Positions 33,425 to 41,862 of a DNA stretch of 64,000 nt are shown piece by piece. Source of the DNA: Paenibacillus guangzhouensis (GTDB lineage: Bacteria > Bacillota > Bacilli > Paenibacillales > Paenibacillaceae); the NCBI RefSeq assembly GCF_009363075.1, contig NZ_CP045293.1, forward strand, positions 3,162,001 through 3,226,000, given 5' to 3'. Positions within the stretch are counted from its first letter, which is position 1, and every line of letters begins with the position of its first letter. Below the pieces are notes generated by a model, which was not told the origin of the DNA, did no database searches, and worked only from the letters and a program-made list of their open reading frames with translations. Position numbers and translations under genes: made by a program.

Positions 33425-34981
33425 TTAGAATACTTTGGTCGTCCAAGATTCGCAGTTCCACGTCTCCGTCACGACATCGCGATAAAATTCAGGTTCGTGC
33501 GAAATGAGAAGAATACTACCTTTGAATGCCTTCAACGCACGCTTCAACTCGTCTTTCGCATCCACATCCAAATGGTTCGTCGGCTCATCGAGCACCAATA
33601 GATTCGTCTCACGGTTGATGAGTTTGCAGAGACGAACTTTCGCTTTCTCGCCACCGCTCAATACCGCGATTTTACTCTCGATATGTTTCGTCGTCAGACC
33701 GCACTTCGCTAGGGCTGCCCGAACTTCGAATTGCGTGAACGCAGGGAACTCCTGCCAGATTTCCTCGATACACGTGTTATAGTTGGTATCCTTCATTTCT
33801 TGCTGGAAATAGCCGATATCCAAATTCTCGCCGCGTTGAACGGTTCCGGAGATCGCTGGAATCTCGCCTAGGAGACTACGAAGCAATGTTGTTTTACCGA
33901 TTCCGTTCGCACCTACTAGCGCAATTTTCTGGCCGCGTTCCATGCGAAGATCTAAAGGTCTCGACAATGGGCTGTCATAACCAATGACAAGATCCTTCGT
34001 CTCGAAGATCATTTTGCCAGAAGCTCTAGAATCCTTGAAGTTGAACTGCGGCTTCGGCTTCTCCTTCGCCAGTTCAATCACATCCATCTTATCGAGCTTC
34101 TTCTGTCTGGACATCGCCATATTGCGCGTCGCCACGCTGGCTTTGTTCCGGGCTACGAAATCCTTCAAATCTGCAATTTCTTGCTGTTGGCGTTTGAATG
34201 CAGATTCCAGCTGAGATTTCTTCATCTCATACACCTGTTGGAAGTGGTCATAGTCCCCAACATAACGCGTTAATTCTTGATTCTCCATATGGTAGATCAG
34301 ATTGATAACACTGTTCAGGAACGGAATATCGTGCGAGATCAGAATGAAGGCATTCTCATATTCTTGCAAATAGCGCTTCAGCCATTCGATATGCTGCTCG
34401 TCCAAATAGTTCGTCGGCTCGTCCAATAGCAGAATGTCCGGCTTCTCGAGCAACAGCTTCGCGAGTAGGATCTTCGTGCGTTGACCCCCGCTCAGATCAT
34501 TGACGTCTTTATCGAGTCCGATATCGGTAATACCAAGGCCTCGTGCCGTCTCCTCGATCTTCGCATCAATCATATAGAAGTCCTGATTCGTTAACGTGTC
34601 TTGAATCGTGCCTACATCCTCAAGCAGCTGTTCAAGCTCCTCTGCCGATACTTCGCCCATTCTACCGTACATATCGTTCATTTCTTGTTCCATATCGAAC
34701 AAGTATTGGAAGGCGCCCCGCAGGACATCGCGGATCGTCATCCCTTGGCTAAGCACCGCATGTTGATCCAGATATCCGACACGCATGCGCTTGGACCATT
34801 CGACCTTCCCATCATCCGGTTGCAGCTTGCCTGTAATAATGTTCATAAAAGTGGACTTTCCTTCGCCGTTCGCGCCAATCAGTCCGATGTGCTCGCCTTT
34901 CAATAAGCGAAAAGATACGTCATTGAAGATCGCACGATCTCCAAAGCCGTGACTTAATCGTTCTACATTTAATATGCTCAT
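33425..34981 (-). CDS. ABC-F family ATPase (ribosome-associated type)
   Basis: 518 residues, two ABC domains and no membrane part. Walker A GANGEGKST and GANGIGKTT, signature LSGGQRTK and LSGGEKAK, Walker B ILLLDEPTN and LLVLDEPTN. The linker between the domains (about 240-310, rich in K/Q/E) is the P-site tRNA interaction motif region of ABC-F proteins. These act on the ribosome in translation control or antibiotic protection. The ATG at 34981 has AAAGGTG 6 nt upstream, preferred over GTG 34990. Subfamily not assigned. Confidence 0.92.
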   Translation of the reverse strand: MSILNVERLSHGFGDRAIFNDVSFRLLKGEHIGLIGANGEGKSTFMNIITGKLQPDDGKVEWSKRMRVGYLDQHAVLSQGMTIRDVLRGAFQYLFDMEQEMNDMYGRMGEVSAEELEQLLEDVGTIQDTLTNQDFYMIDAKIEETARGLGITDIGLDKDVNDLSGGQRTKILLAKLLLEKPDILLLDEPTNYLDEQHIEWLKRYLQEYENAFILISHDIPFLNSVINLIYHMENQELTRYVGDYDHFQQVYEMKKSQLESAFKRQQQEIADLKDFVARNKASVATRNMAMSRQKKLDKMDVIELAKEKPKPQFNFKDSRASGKMIFETKDLVIGYDSPLSRPLDLRMERGQKIALVGANGIGKTTLLRSLLGEIPAISGTVQRGENLDIGYFQQEMKDTNYNTCIEEIWQEFPAFTQFEVRAALAKCGLTTKHIESKIAVLSGGEKAKVRLCKLINRETNLLVLDEPTNHLDVDAKDELKRALKAFKGSILLISHEPEFYRDVVTETWNCESWTTKVF

Positions 34982-35074
34982 GCATGACACCTTTTCTTCT
35001 AGACTTTTTTCCTCGTCCTATTATACGTGGTATCACGGGTATAACTCAATCGACAATCGCAAATTTGTCGCAAT

Positions 35075-35114
35075 AAAAAAAGCCCTCTATCTGCCATGTG
35101 GCAGGATAGAGGGC
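35075..35114 (-). terminator. Terminator of the cyclic-nucleotide phosphodiesterase gene
   Basis: A 10-bp stem GCCCTCTATC / GATAGAGGGC with an inner TGCCA/TGGCA loop and a T7 tail on the minus strand. Confidence 0.9.
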
Positions 35115-35149
35115 ATATCTTGTCATGGTCGTCCTATGGACGCCTAGGA

Positions 35150-37387
35150 TCAACTCGTCAACGACTGAAGAATGGATGCTGGAAGCCAGAGCGTATTGTC
35201 CTTCAGTTCAGCACTCACCGGAACCTTCGTTCCATTGACAAGCGCGCTATCCGTGTTCAGTACGTACGATACGATTGCAGCTCCATGCGTCAACGTGACT
35301 GTCTTCGTCTTCAGGTCATACGCCACAGTAATCCCATGGGCCCCTGCTGTCTCACGTACAGGAACTAATTCGGAAGTAACAGGGCTTGGATCAGTCATCG
35401 GCGTTGTCTCTGGTTGCGCACCTTTCGACAGATCTAATGTAAATTTCGCGAACCCATCCTTCTCTTCACCTACATACTTCATGCCGCCAAGCTTCGTTGC
35501 AGCATCTTTCGCCTTCGGCGATGTTCTAAATGTAATATTCGTATCACCCGTAACCGGAATGAAGGACCAATTATTATCGGCCGTCGGGTTAATTTTCTTA
35601 TTCTGCGCGATATAATCGATTAACACCTGACGCGTCTCATCCGGTGAAGAGATCACAATGTTGGATCCGTCCAGGTTCGGGAAGTTTCCGCCGCCGCTCG
35701 CACGATAGTTGTTCGTCGCCACGAGGAATTGTTGATCCTTCGTAACGGGCTTGCCGTTGAACTGCAAGTTGACGATTCGGTGCGAATCCGGGTTCACAAG
35801 CTTGCCTTTGCGATCGTAACGTGCTGGCTTCGTCACATCAATCTGGTACGTTACACCATCGATCACATCGTATAAATACGTCGGAAAATCTTCGTTAATG
35901 AGCGGCTGCTCATCCTTCTTGCTCGGATCAATCTGATTGAATTGCCCTGCCGCATGCTCAAGCCACTCTCGAACTTGATCTCCATTCAATTGCACAACGT
36001 TGACCGTATTCGGATAGACATACAAATCGGCTGCACTCTTGACAGCAAGCGTTCCAGTCGGAATATCCGTAAAGTAATTCGGGCCCCAACGTCCGCCGGC
36101 CTTGAACGGTGCTGCCGCAGATAACACCGGGATACCTTCAAATGATGTCCCTTGAATGTACTTCTCCGTATACCACTTCTGGGCATTCGATACGATTTGA
36201 ACAGATGGATCATCATGTACAACGGCGAAAAAGCTATTAATAGGTGCTGTTGTCTCACCAATTGGTCCGCGTACAAATTCGACGGTCGCTGCATGCTCTT
36301 CTTTGACGGCGTCCACGATACGCTCATCAACCTTCGCGAGCGATTTCTTATTCGCCTTATCATAGATTGGACGCGCTTCGGACTGGCTGTCGACGACTTT
36401 CCACTTTCCGTCTTTCTTCTCCAAGGTCAAATCCACGACCCCTAGGTGATCGCCCCAGAAGCCAGGCATAACGGCAGCTACACCATGAATCGTACCTTTT
36501 TGAATATCGATGCCTTCAATGTTATCGAACTCTTTGCTCGGGAACACCTTATGGTCATGACCGAATAGGATGGCGTCTATGCCCGGCACTTTGGCCAAAT
36601 GAACCGTTGCATCACTCATATTCTCCTTGTACGGACTGCTGTCAAAACCAGAGTGCGGTACCGCGATGATAAGGTCTGCACCTTCTTGCTTCATTTTCGG
36701 CACAAATTTGTTAGCGGTTTCAATAATGTCCTTTGCAATAACTTTTCCTTCCAAATTCGCTTTGTCCCACTCCATGATCTGCGGAGGCACAAAACCAATG
36801 ACACCAATCTTGAGCGTCACTGGAGCATCCTTGTCATCCTTGAATGTGCGCGTCAGAATCTCGTACGGCTTGAAATAGTTCTTGTCATTATCCGGATTGT
36901 TGTCATGGTCATCGATGTAAACGTTTGCATTCACATGCGGAAATTTAGCGCCTTTTAAGCTGCGATCCAAGAACTCGAGCCCAAAGTTGAATTCATGGTT
37001 GCCGATACCTGCCGCATCGTATTCGAGCAGATTCTGCGCTTTAAAGACAGGATGAACTTGTCCCTCTTGCAGCGGTCTAACCTTCGCAACGAAATCGCCA
37101 AGCGGGTTCCCTTGAATCAAGTCGCCATTATCGATTAACATACTGTTCGTTACTTCTTGACGCGCTTTCATAATCAATGAGGCCGTAAGCGCCAGCCCAA
37201 ATTCTTCGGTGGATTGGTCTTGGTAATAATCGTGGTTAACAATGTGCGTATGTATATCCGTCGTCTCCATCAATCGAAGCTTCAATTTCGCTCCTGGATC
37301 ACTAGCTTCCGCAAAGGCAGACATGGAGAATGCACTGCTGACAAGTGCTGCAGCTAACAAACTTTTCAACATTTTCTTATGATTCAT
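35150..37387 (-). CDS. Secreted 2',3'-cyclic-nucleotide 2'-phosphodiesterase/3'-nucleotidase
   Basis: 745 residues. Signal peptide 1-26 (MLKSLLAAALVSSAFSMSAFA). Metallophosphoesterase domain with TTDIHTH, NGDLIQG, GNHEFN, VPHSG and FGHDHKV. The 5'-nucleotidase C-terminal domain (about 390-600) carries ATNNYRASGGGNFP and LQFNGKPVTKDQQFLVA. The last about 75 residues form a stalk-like domain (VRETAGAHGITVAYD...WLPASILQSL). CpdB/YfkN-type enzymes hydrolyse 2',3'-cyclic nucleotides and 3'-nucleotides outside the cell, delivering nucleosides. RBS GAGAGGGG. A 15-codon leader ORF lies 55 bp upstream. Confidence 0.92.
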   Translation of the reverse strand: MNHKKMLKSLLAAALVSSAFSMSAFAEASDPGAKLKLRLMETTDIHTHIVNHDYYQDQSTEEFGLALTASLIMKARQEVTNSMLIDNGDLIQGNPLGDFVAKVRPLQEGQVHPVFKAQNLLEYDAAGIGNHEFNFGLEFLDRSLKGAKFPHVNANVYIDDHDNNPDNDKNYFKPYEILTRTFKDDKDAPVTLKIGVIGFVPPQIMEWDKANLEGKVIAKDIIETANKFVPKMKQEGADLIIAVPHSGFDSSPYKENMSDATVHLAKVPGIDAILFGHDHKVFPSKEFDNIEGIDIQKGTIHGVAAVMPGFWGDHLGVVDLTLEKKDGKWKVVDSQSEARPIYDKANKKSLAKVDERIVDAVKEEHAATVEFVRGPIGETTAPINSFFAVVHDDPSVQIVSNAQKWYTEKYIQGTSFEGIPVLSAAAPFKAGGRWGPNYFTDIPTGTLAVKSAADLYVYPNTVNVVQLNGDQVREWLEHAAGQFNQIDPSKKDEQPLINEDFPTYLYDVIDGVTYQIDVTKPARYDRKGKLVNPDSHRIVNLQFNGKPVTKDQQFLVATNNYRASGGGNFPNLDGSNIVISSPDETRQVLIDYIAQNKKINPTADNNWSFIPVTGDTNITFRTSPKAKDAATKLGGMKYVGEEKDGFAKFTLDLSKGAQPETTPMTDPSPVTSELVPVRETAGAHGITVAYDLKTKTVTLTHGAAIVSYVLNTDSALVNGTKVPVSAELKDNTLWLPASILQSLTS

Positions 37388-37442
37388 GTGTGTAACCCCT
37401 CTCGATCAACAACATTTTAAGAATCAAATGATAATAGCGAAT

Positions 37443-37490
37443 TTACTTATTCTCAATTTGCCACCCAGATCTTATCACTTTTATGAGCAT
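37443..37490 (-). CDS. Possible 15-residue leader peptide upstream of the phosphodiesterase gene
   Basis: ATG at 37490 with a full GGAGGTGA 8 nt upstream, then 15 codons (MLIKVIRSGWQIENK) and TAA. The RBS is better than that of the gene it precedes. A longer-frame GTG/TTG start overlapping the same RBS would give a different 14-codon peptide. Function unknown; a translational leader is one reading. Confidence 0.4.
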   Translation of the reverse strand: MLIKVIRSGWQIENK

Positions 37491-37634
37491 TCAACACTTC
37501 ACCTCCAGCTTTTATCGCTAGTTCCACTATTTTCATGAACATAACGTATTTTGATTTTAACTTTTGTTCATGCAATTCGCAATGACCTCATGTAAAATGT
37601 TTCAATAAATTTATGAACTTCTCTACGAGCACAC

Positions 37635-37657
37635 AAAAAAGACGACCTTGTCGTCTT
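37635..37657 (-). terminator. Terminator of the deoD gene
   Basis: AAGACGAC-CTT-GTCGTCTT perfect hairpin with a T6 tail on the minus strand. Confidence 0.85.
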
Positions 37658-37704
37658 CAGTCCGACCTTCGATCGTCTATTATGTCTAATATGATAGGAA
37701 AATA

Positions 37705-38415
37705 TTAGTCCGGCGTGACTGCAACATCTAACGCAAGCTCAATCATCTCCGTGAACGTACTCTCGCGCTCTTCCGCCGTCGTCATCTCTCCCGTCAGCAC
37801 CAAATTGCTTACCGTCAAGATCGATAATGCATTCACATGATGTCTTGTCGCCAGCGTATATAACTCCGCGGTCTCCATCTCGAGCGCAAGCATTTGATAG
37901 TCGGCCCATAACCGAATTTCGTCCCAATTGTTAATGTAGAATGTATCCGTTGTCATAACATTGCCGACTTTCACCGACAGCTTCTTCGCTTGCGACAGAT
38001 CGTAAGCTTTCCGCAAGAAATGAAAATTCGCCGTTGGCGCAAAATCAATTCCATTGAACCGCCGTTGATTAATCGCCGAAGACGTAGAAGCGCTCATCGC
38101 AATCACGATATCTCTTAACTTCACATCATGCTGAATCGCCCCGCAGGTCCCTACGCGAATCATGTTCTTGACGCCATATTCTTGTATTAACTCATGCGCA
38201 TAGATGGACATGGACGGAACCCCCATCCCTGTGCCCTGCACGGATACCCGCTTCCCTTTATAATATCCCGTATAGCCTAACATACCGCGAACCCCGTTAT
38301 AACAATACGATTCTTCCAGGAACGTCTCCGCAATGAACTTGGCACGGATCGGATCCCCAGGCAGCAAGATAGATTCGGCGATGTCGCTTGGCATGGCCCC
38401 AATATGTACGCTCAT
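37705..38415 (-). CDS. deoD: DeoD-type purine nucleoside phosphorylase, D204N-type
   Basis: 236 residues. [14 protein letters not shown] (Arg24), [10 protein letters not shown] (Arg43), RVGTCGA (Arg87), LEMETAELY, and the Arg217 equivalent in [10 protein letters not shown] are all kept. The catalytic Asp204 position reads Asn ([10 protein letters not shown]). Asp204 protonates N7 of the base and contacts its 6-substituent, so Asn should alter specificity or rate. ATG at 38415 with GAGGGG 10 nt upstream; it overlaps an upstream in-frame open stretch with no RBS. It follows a DeoR-type regulator by 42 nt. Confidence 0.9.
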   Translation of the reverse strand: MSVHIGAMPSDIAESILLPGDPIRAKFIAETFLEESYCYNGVRGMLGYTGYYKGKRVSVQGTGMGVPSMSIYAHELIQEYGVKNMIRVGTCGAIQHDVKLRDIVIAMSASTSSAINQRRFNGIDFAPTANFHFLRKAYDLSQAKKLSVKVGNVMTTDTFYINNWDEIRLWADYQMLALEMETAELYTLATRHHVNALSILTVSNLVLTGEMTTAEERESTFTEMIELALDVAVTPD

Positions 38416-38457
38416 ATGATCTATTCCCCTCTCTTTATTCACCCGAACTGACGGCTA

Positions 38458-39462
38458 TTAGTATAATGGGATGCCTGAGAGAGGGAACGCCGTCGATGTG
38501 TTCATCCTGCTCGATACATCGTGATCTTTGTCCAACAAGGATTTGGCTGTAAACTGATCGGTAACGAGCACATTCGCATATCTGCCGCGTAGCGCACCGA
38601 AGATCGCTTCTACTTTACGCGCTCCACCTGCAACGAGAATCGACCGTTCCTTCCGTTTTAGCGCTTCCAATTCAATTCCGATCGTTCTAGCATTTAGATC
38701 CGGCACACAAATCTGACCGTTCACATCATAGAAGCGTGAGCAAATGTCGCCAACCGCTTGCTTATAGATCACCTGCAGCTCTTCCTCTGAGAAATACCCC
38801 ATTTGCAAAAATAACGAATCGGACTCAGCAACGCCTACGGTAAAGAGTGCAATGTTCGCTTGTTCGCCTAAATCGAGAATCTTCCGAATATGCCGATCCG
38901 ATTCCATCGCTTGTTTTACGAGCAAATGATCAACGATCGCGGGAAGCGGCAGAAAATGCGGATAGGTATGATATGCTTTGCCGAACAGGTGCAGAATCTC
39001 AGAATTATACGTATTCGTCTCGAGTTGACTGACGCCGCCCTTTAATTGAACGACATTGACCTGATTAACATGCTTATGCTTCAATTTACGCGCAACTTGG
39101 TAGATCGTAGAGCCCCAGGTCACTCCAATCGTATCGCCATCCTTCACAATCTCGTCCAAATACAGTGCCGTATCTTCGGCCAAATACTCTTTGATCAGAT
39201 CGTCTTCATAATGCGGAACAGGGACAACGATTACCTTCTTGAGATTATATTTCTGTTTGAGTTCATAAGCCAGCTTCGCGGTATCCTCCGTAGGATCCAT
39301 GATCCGAATCTGCACGAGTCCGTCTTCCTTAGCTTGCTGCAAGAAACGAGAAACCGTGGGCCTGGAGACGCCAAGCTTATCGGCAATGTCTTGCTGACTA
39401 TAGTCCATAAAATAGTACATTTTCGCAGCTTCAATCATTTTCCTGATCTTTTCTTGATCCAT
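38458..39462 (-). CDS. deoR: SorC-family regulator, DeoR-like
   Basis: 334 residues. N-terminal HTH (about 15-60: YFMDYSQQDIADKLGVSRPT) and a C-terminal sugar-phosphate-binding SorC domain (GDTIGVTWGSTIYQVA, LKGGVSQ, VGDICSRFYDVNGQ). In B. subtilis the SorC-type DeoR represses the deoxyribonucleoside genes, and here the gene precedes deoD. The ATG at 39462 follows AGGTGA at 5 nt; the GTG at 39471 overlaps it. Ligand presumably a deoxyribose phosphate; inferred. Confidence 0.85.
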   Translation of the reverse strand: MDQEKIRKMIEAAKMYYFMDYSQQDIADKLGVSRPTVSRFLQQAKEDGLVQIRIMDPTEDTAKLAYELKQKYNLKKVIVVPVPHYEDDLIKEYLAEDTALYLDEIVKDGDTIGVTWGSTIYQVARKLKHKHVNQVNVVQLKGGVSQLETNTYNSEILHLFGKAYHTYPHFLPLPAIVDHLLVKQAMESDRHIRKILDLGEQANIALFTVGVAESDSLFLQMGYFSEEELQVIYKQAVGDICSRFYDVNGQICVPDLNARTIGIELEALKRKERSILVAGGARKVEAIFGALRGRYANVLVTDQFTAKSLLDKDHDVSSRMNTSTAFPLSGIPLY

Positions 39463-39582
39463 TAGAGTCACCTATCTATCTATCTTGATCTAATCCATTC
39501 GTAGGTCATATTTCATTATTATACCATGATCCCTGTATCTTATCATTTAAGCGCGCATCTGCCTATCTATGTTTTTGTCGCG

Positions 39583-39615
39583 GTAAAACAATAAAGACCC
39601 TTGGATTCCCAAGGG
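39583..39615 (-). terminator. Terminator of the pbuE-like gene
   Basis: CCCTTGG / CCAAGGG hairpin (39598-39615) followed by a T-rich minus-strand tail. Confidence 0.75.
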
Positions 39616-39627
39616 CCCATCGTTTCA

Positions 39628-40812
39628 TTATGATATCGACTCGCCAACTGGCGCTACAACTCGTGTTGATCTCGTCTGTCGCCATCGGATGGATAACACC
39701 GCGCAGACAAGCGCGAAAAGCACGAAAATGACACCAACCCAGGCATTGTAGTATACCGAAGCCTGTTCGATCACAACGCCTCCTACAGCGGAACCGAGTG
39801 CAATGCCGACATGCAGCGCTGAACTGTTCAAACTTTGCTGAATTTCTGCCGATTCAGGTGCCGATTTGATTAGGTAGCTCTGCAATGCAGGCGATACGGA
39901 CCAGCTCAGCATACTCCAGAGCATCATAACCACTAAGCACACATAGATCGAGAACGTTGCTAGCGGCATCAAGAACATCATCACCGCAAAGGCGGATACG
40001 ATGAACAAGATACTTTTCTCTGGACCGAATCGATCACTAACCCAACCTCCTACACCTCCGCCTGCTACAGCTGCGATTCCGAAGATGAAGTAGAACAAGC
40101 TGAGCGTCGATGCGCTAAGATGCAAGGTTTCTTGCAAAAACGGTGTTAGATAAGCATATAAAGTCAAATGACCTGTCAACATGAGGATCGATAGCAAATG
40201 CGCGAGTACGATCTTCCCATTCTTCAGTGATGCCAATTGTTGCTTCAGCGGAACGGATGGCGTAGGCTGAGCCTTCGTCATAAATCGTCCGACAGCAAGC
40301 AGCGCGAGCAAGGAAAGCACGGAGATCATCATGAACGGCGCACGCCAACCATATGCATTCCCGAGCATCATGCCAAGCGGAACACCTAAGACAAGCGAAC
40401 CGCTCACTCCCATATAGATTGTCCCAATTGCTCTTGCACGATACTTGGGCTCAACGAGCTGGGAAGCCATCGTAATCGATAAAACAACGATCAACGCACT
40501 ACTGGCCGCAGACAACACACGAGCAGCCAATAGCACCTCGAAGCTCGGACTGAACGTCGAGAGCAGGTTGCCGATAATGAATGTGACTAAGGTAATCATA
40601 TATAACTTCTTCCGTTCCACAGCAGCCGTTGCAGCGAGCAGAATCGGACCAGCTAACGCAAAAGCAATAGAATAAATCGTAATCAACTGCCCTGAGGCAC
40701 TAAGGGAAATATTCAAATCCTGGGAGATGAGATCCAGAATTCCTCCAACAATAAGCTCCACCGTTCCCGTTACAAAACAGGCGATGGCCAAAATATAAAT
40801 TTTAAAATTCAT
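39628..40812 (-). CDS. pbuE: MFS purine base/nucleoside exporter, PbuE-like
   Basis: About 394 residues, twelve predicted membrane segments. Very similar in pattern to B. subtilis PbuE: MNFKIYILAIACFVTGTVEL, SLSASGQLITIYSIAFALAG, and the AGAP-like GVPLGMMLGNAYGWRAPF. PbuE exports hypoxanthine, adenine and related nucleosides. The ATG at 40812 is chosen on homology to MNFK; AAAGGAG lies about 12 nt upstream. B. subtilis pbuE uses an adenine riboswitch. None is visible here; instead the promoter carries a palindrome over its -10 and a TrmB-type regulator gene lies upstream. Confidence 0.85.
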   Translation of the reverse strand: MNFKIYILAIACFVTGTVELIVGGILDLISQDLNISLSASGQLITIYSIAFALAGPILLAATAAVERKKLYMITLVTFIIGNLLSTFSPSFEVLLAARVLSAASSALIVVLSITMASQLVEPKYRARAIGTIYMGVSGSLVLGVPLGMMLGNAYGWRAPFMMISVLSLLALLAVGRFMTKAQPTPSVPLKQQLASLKNGKIVLAHLLSILMLTGHLTLYAYLTPFLQETLHLSASTLSLFYFIFGIAAVAGGGVGGWVSDRFGPEKSILFIVSAFAVMMFLMPLATFSIYVCLVVMMLWSMLSWSVSPALQSYLIKSAPESAEIQQSLNSSALHVGIALGSAVGGVVIEQASVYYNAWVGVIFVLFALVCAVLSIRWRQTRSTRVVAPVGESIS

Positions 40813-40859
40813 CCGTACGTATTGCTCCTTTCTTATGTCCCGACCCATCCACCTTTAAA

Positions 40860-40900
40860 GTTACTACCGTAATAGTAACCTAATATTACGATCGAATCAA
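40860..40900 (-). promoter_or_regulatory. pbuE promoter with operator over the -10
   Basis: Minus strand TTGATT (40895-40900), 17 nt, TACTAT (40872-40877). GTTACTA-N6-TAGTAAC (40860-40879) is a perfect palindrome covering the -10, a repressor-type position. The TrmB-type regulator encoded upstream is the natural candidate. Confidence 0.65.
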
Positions 40901-40915
40901 CCCCAAATTTGAAAT

Positions 40916-40944
40916 GAAAAAGACGGATAGATTCGCTCTATCCG
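40916..40944 (-). terminator. Terminator of the TrmB-type regulator gene
   Basis: CGGATAG / CTATCCG stem with TCTTTTTC on the minus strand. Confidence 0.8.
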
Positions 40945-40971
40945 CCTACTTGCCTCACACCTATGAGATCG

Positions 40972-41730
40972 TTAGTATTTCAACTGCATTAACCGGTCCA
41001 TAATATCTTTATCTTCCATGAGCACATCAATATACTTGGACGTGATGATCGAAAGGAGCACATCGTGATTGAAAAATTCCGTAAACACACGCACGAGCGG
41101 CTGCGATTTGGTCTTAATTGCCTGCCACTCCTGTTGTTCGACCCCCGCGAAGATCATCTCGCGATCATCTACGATCAACAACCTGAAGCGTTCCAAAGTT
41201 ACATGTTCTTTACTCGGCACAAAGTAAACGAGATTGGTCAAATTAGACTCCACCTCGCCAACAGCATGCACCTCGACCGTCACGCCTTCTTGTTCCTTCG
41301 CTTCAAGTAATGGCATGTATTTCGCAATATCGTCTCGCCAACCCGAGAATCGAATGGACTTCGTTGCCTCCTGCAATACCTGGCTTAACTGAGGCTCGAT
41401 AGAGGAATTCGCCTTTAGACTCCATACTTGGTCGTCGATGAACACTTTGGGTGTTGCTCGTGCCTCTAGCTCCTCCAGATCCGATTGGAATTCCGCGGTC
41501 AACTTCTCGATGACGAGCGGCAGTGCGAGTGCCGTATAGAGCTTCTTCTTCTCGGAAATGGATTCGAGTACCATCCCTTTCTCGACCAACCTCGAGATGA
41601 CTTCGTATATTTTTGCTTTGGGCACACCGGACACCTTCACGATCAACGTCGCGTCCATCGGCTGCAAGCTGGTGACCAGCGCTTCATACACTTTACTCTC
41701 ATATTGCGAGAAGCCAAATTTATGTAACAT
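40972..41730 (-). CDS. TrmB-type transcriptional regulator
   Basis: 252 residues. N-terminal winged helix (LHKFGFSQYESKVYEALVTS, VPKAKIYEVISRLVEKGMV) and a C-terminal PLD-like sensor region (about 120-230: SIRFSGWRDDIAKYMPLL, LLIVDDREMIFAGVEQQEW). It is separated from the pbuE-like gene by a terminator, about 160 bp ahead of it on the same strand. Likely a repressor of the exporter; the effector is unknown. Confidence 0.88.
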   Translation of the reverse strand: MLHKFGFSQYESKVYEALVTSLQPMDATLIVKVSGVPKAKIYEVISRLVEKGMVLESISEKKKLYTALALPLVIEKLTAEFQSDLEELEARATPKVFIDDQVWSLKANSSIEPQLSQVLQEATKSIRFSGWRDDIAKYMPLLEAKEQEGVTVEVHAVGEVESNLTNLVYFVPSKEHVTLERFRLLIVDDREMIFAGVEQQEWQAIKTKSQPLVRVFTEFFNHDVLLSIITSKYIDVLMEDKDIMDRLMQLKY

Positions 41731-41809
41731 ACGTCTCCCACCCGATCTATCTCACATTTTTTAATAATGTACCATAGATCCCCTCGCAATGCTATTTGAT
41801 CTCTCCTAG

Positions 41810-41854
41810 AAAAGAAAATGGATAAGGGACCGGCACGAGGCCAATCCCTTATCC
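41810..41854 (-). terminator. Terminator of the SLH nucleotidase gene
   Basis: GGATAAGGGA / TCCCTTATCC 10-bp stem (41820-41854) with a T-rich minus-strand tail. Confidence 0.85.
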
Positions 41855-41862
41855 ATAGGTAT

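Noticed and set aside
40813-40970. Adenine riboswitch before the pbuE-like gene
   Set aside because: Leader too short and lacking the conserved purine aptamer joining segments; the inverted repeat there is a simple DNA palindrome.
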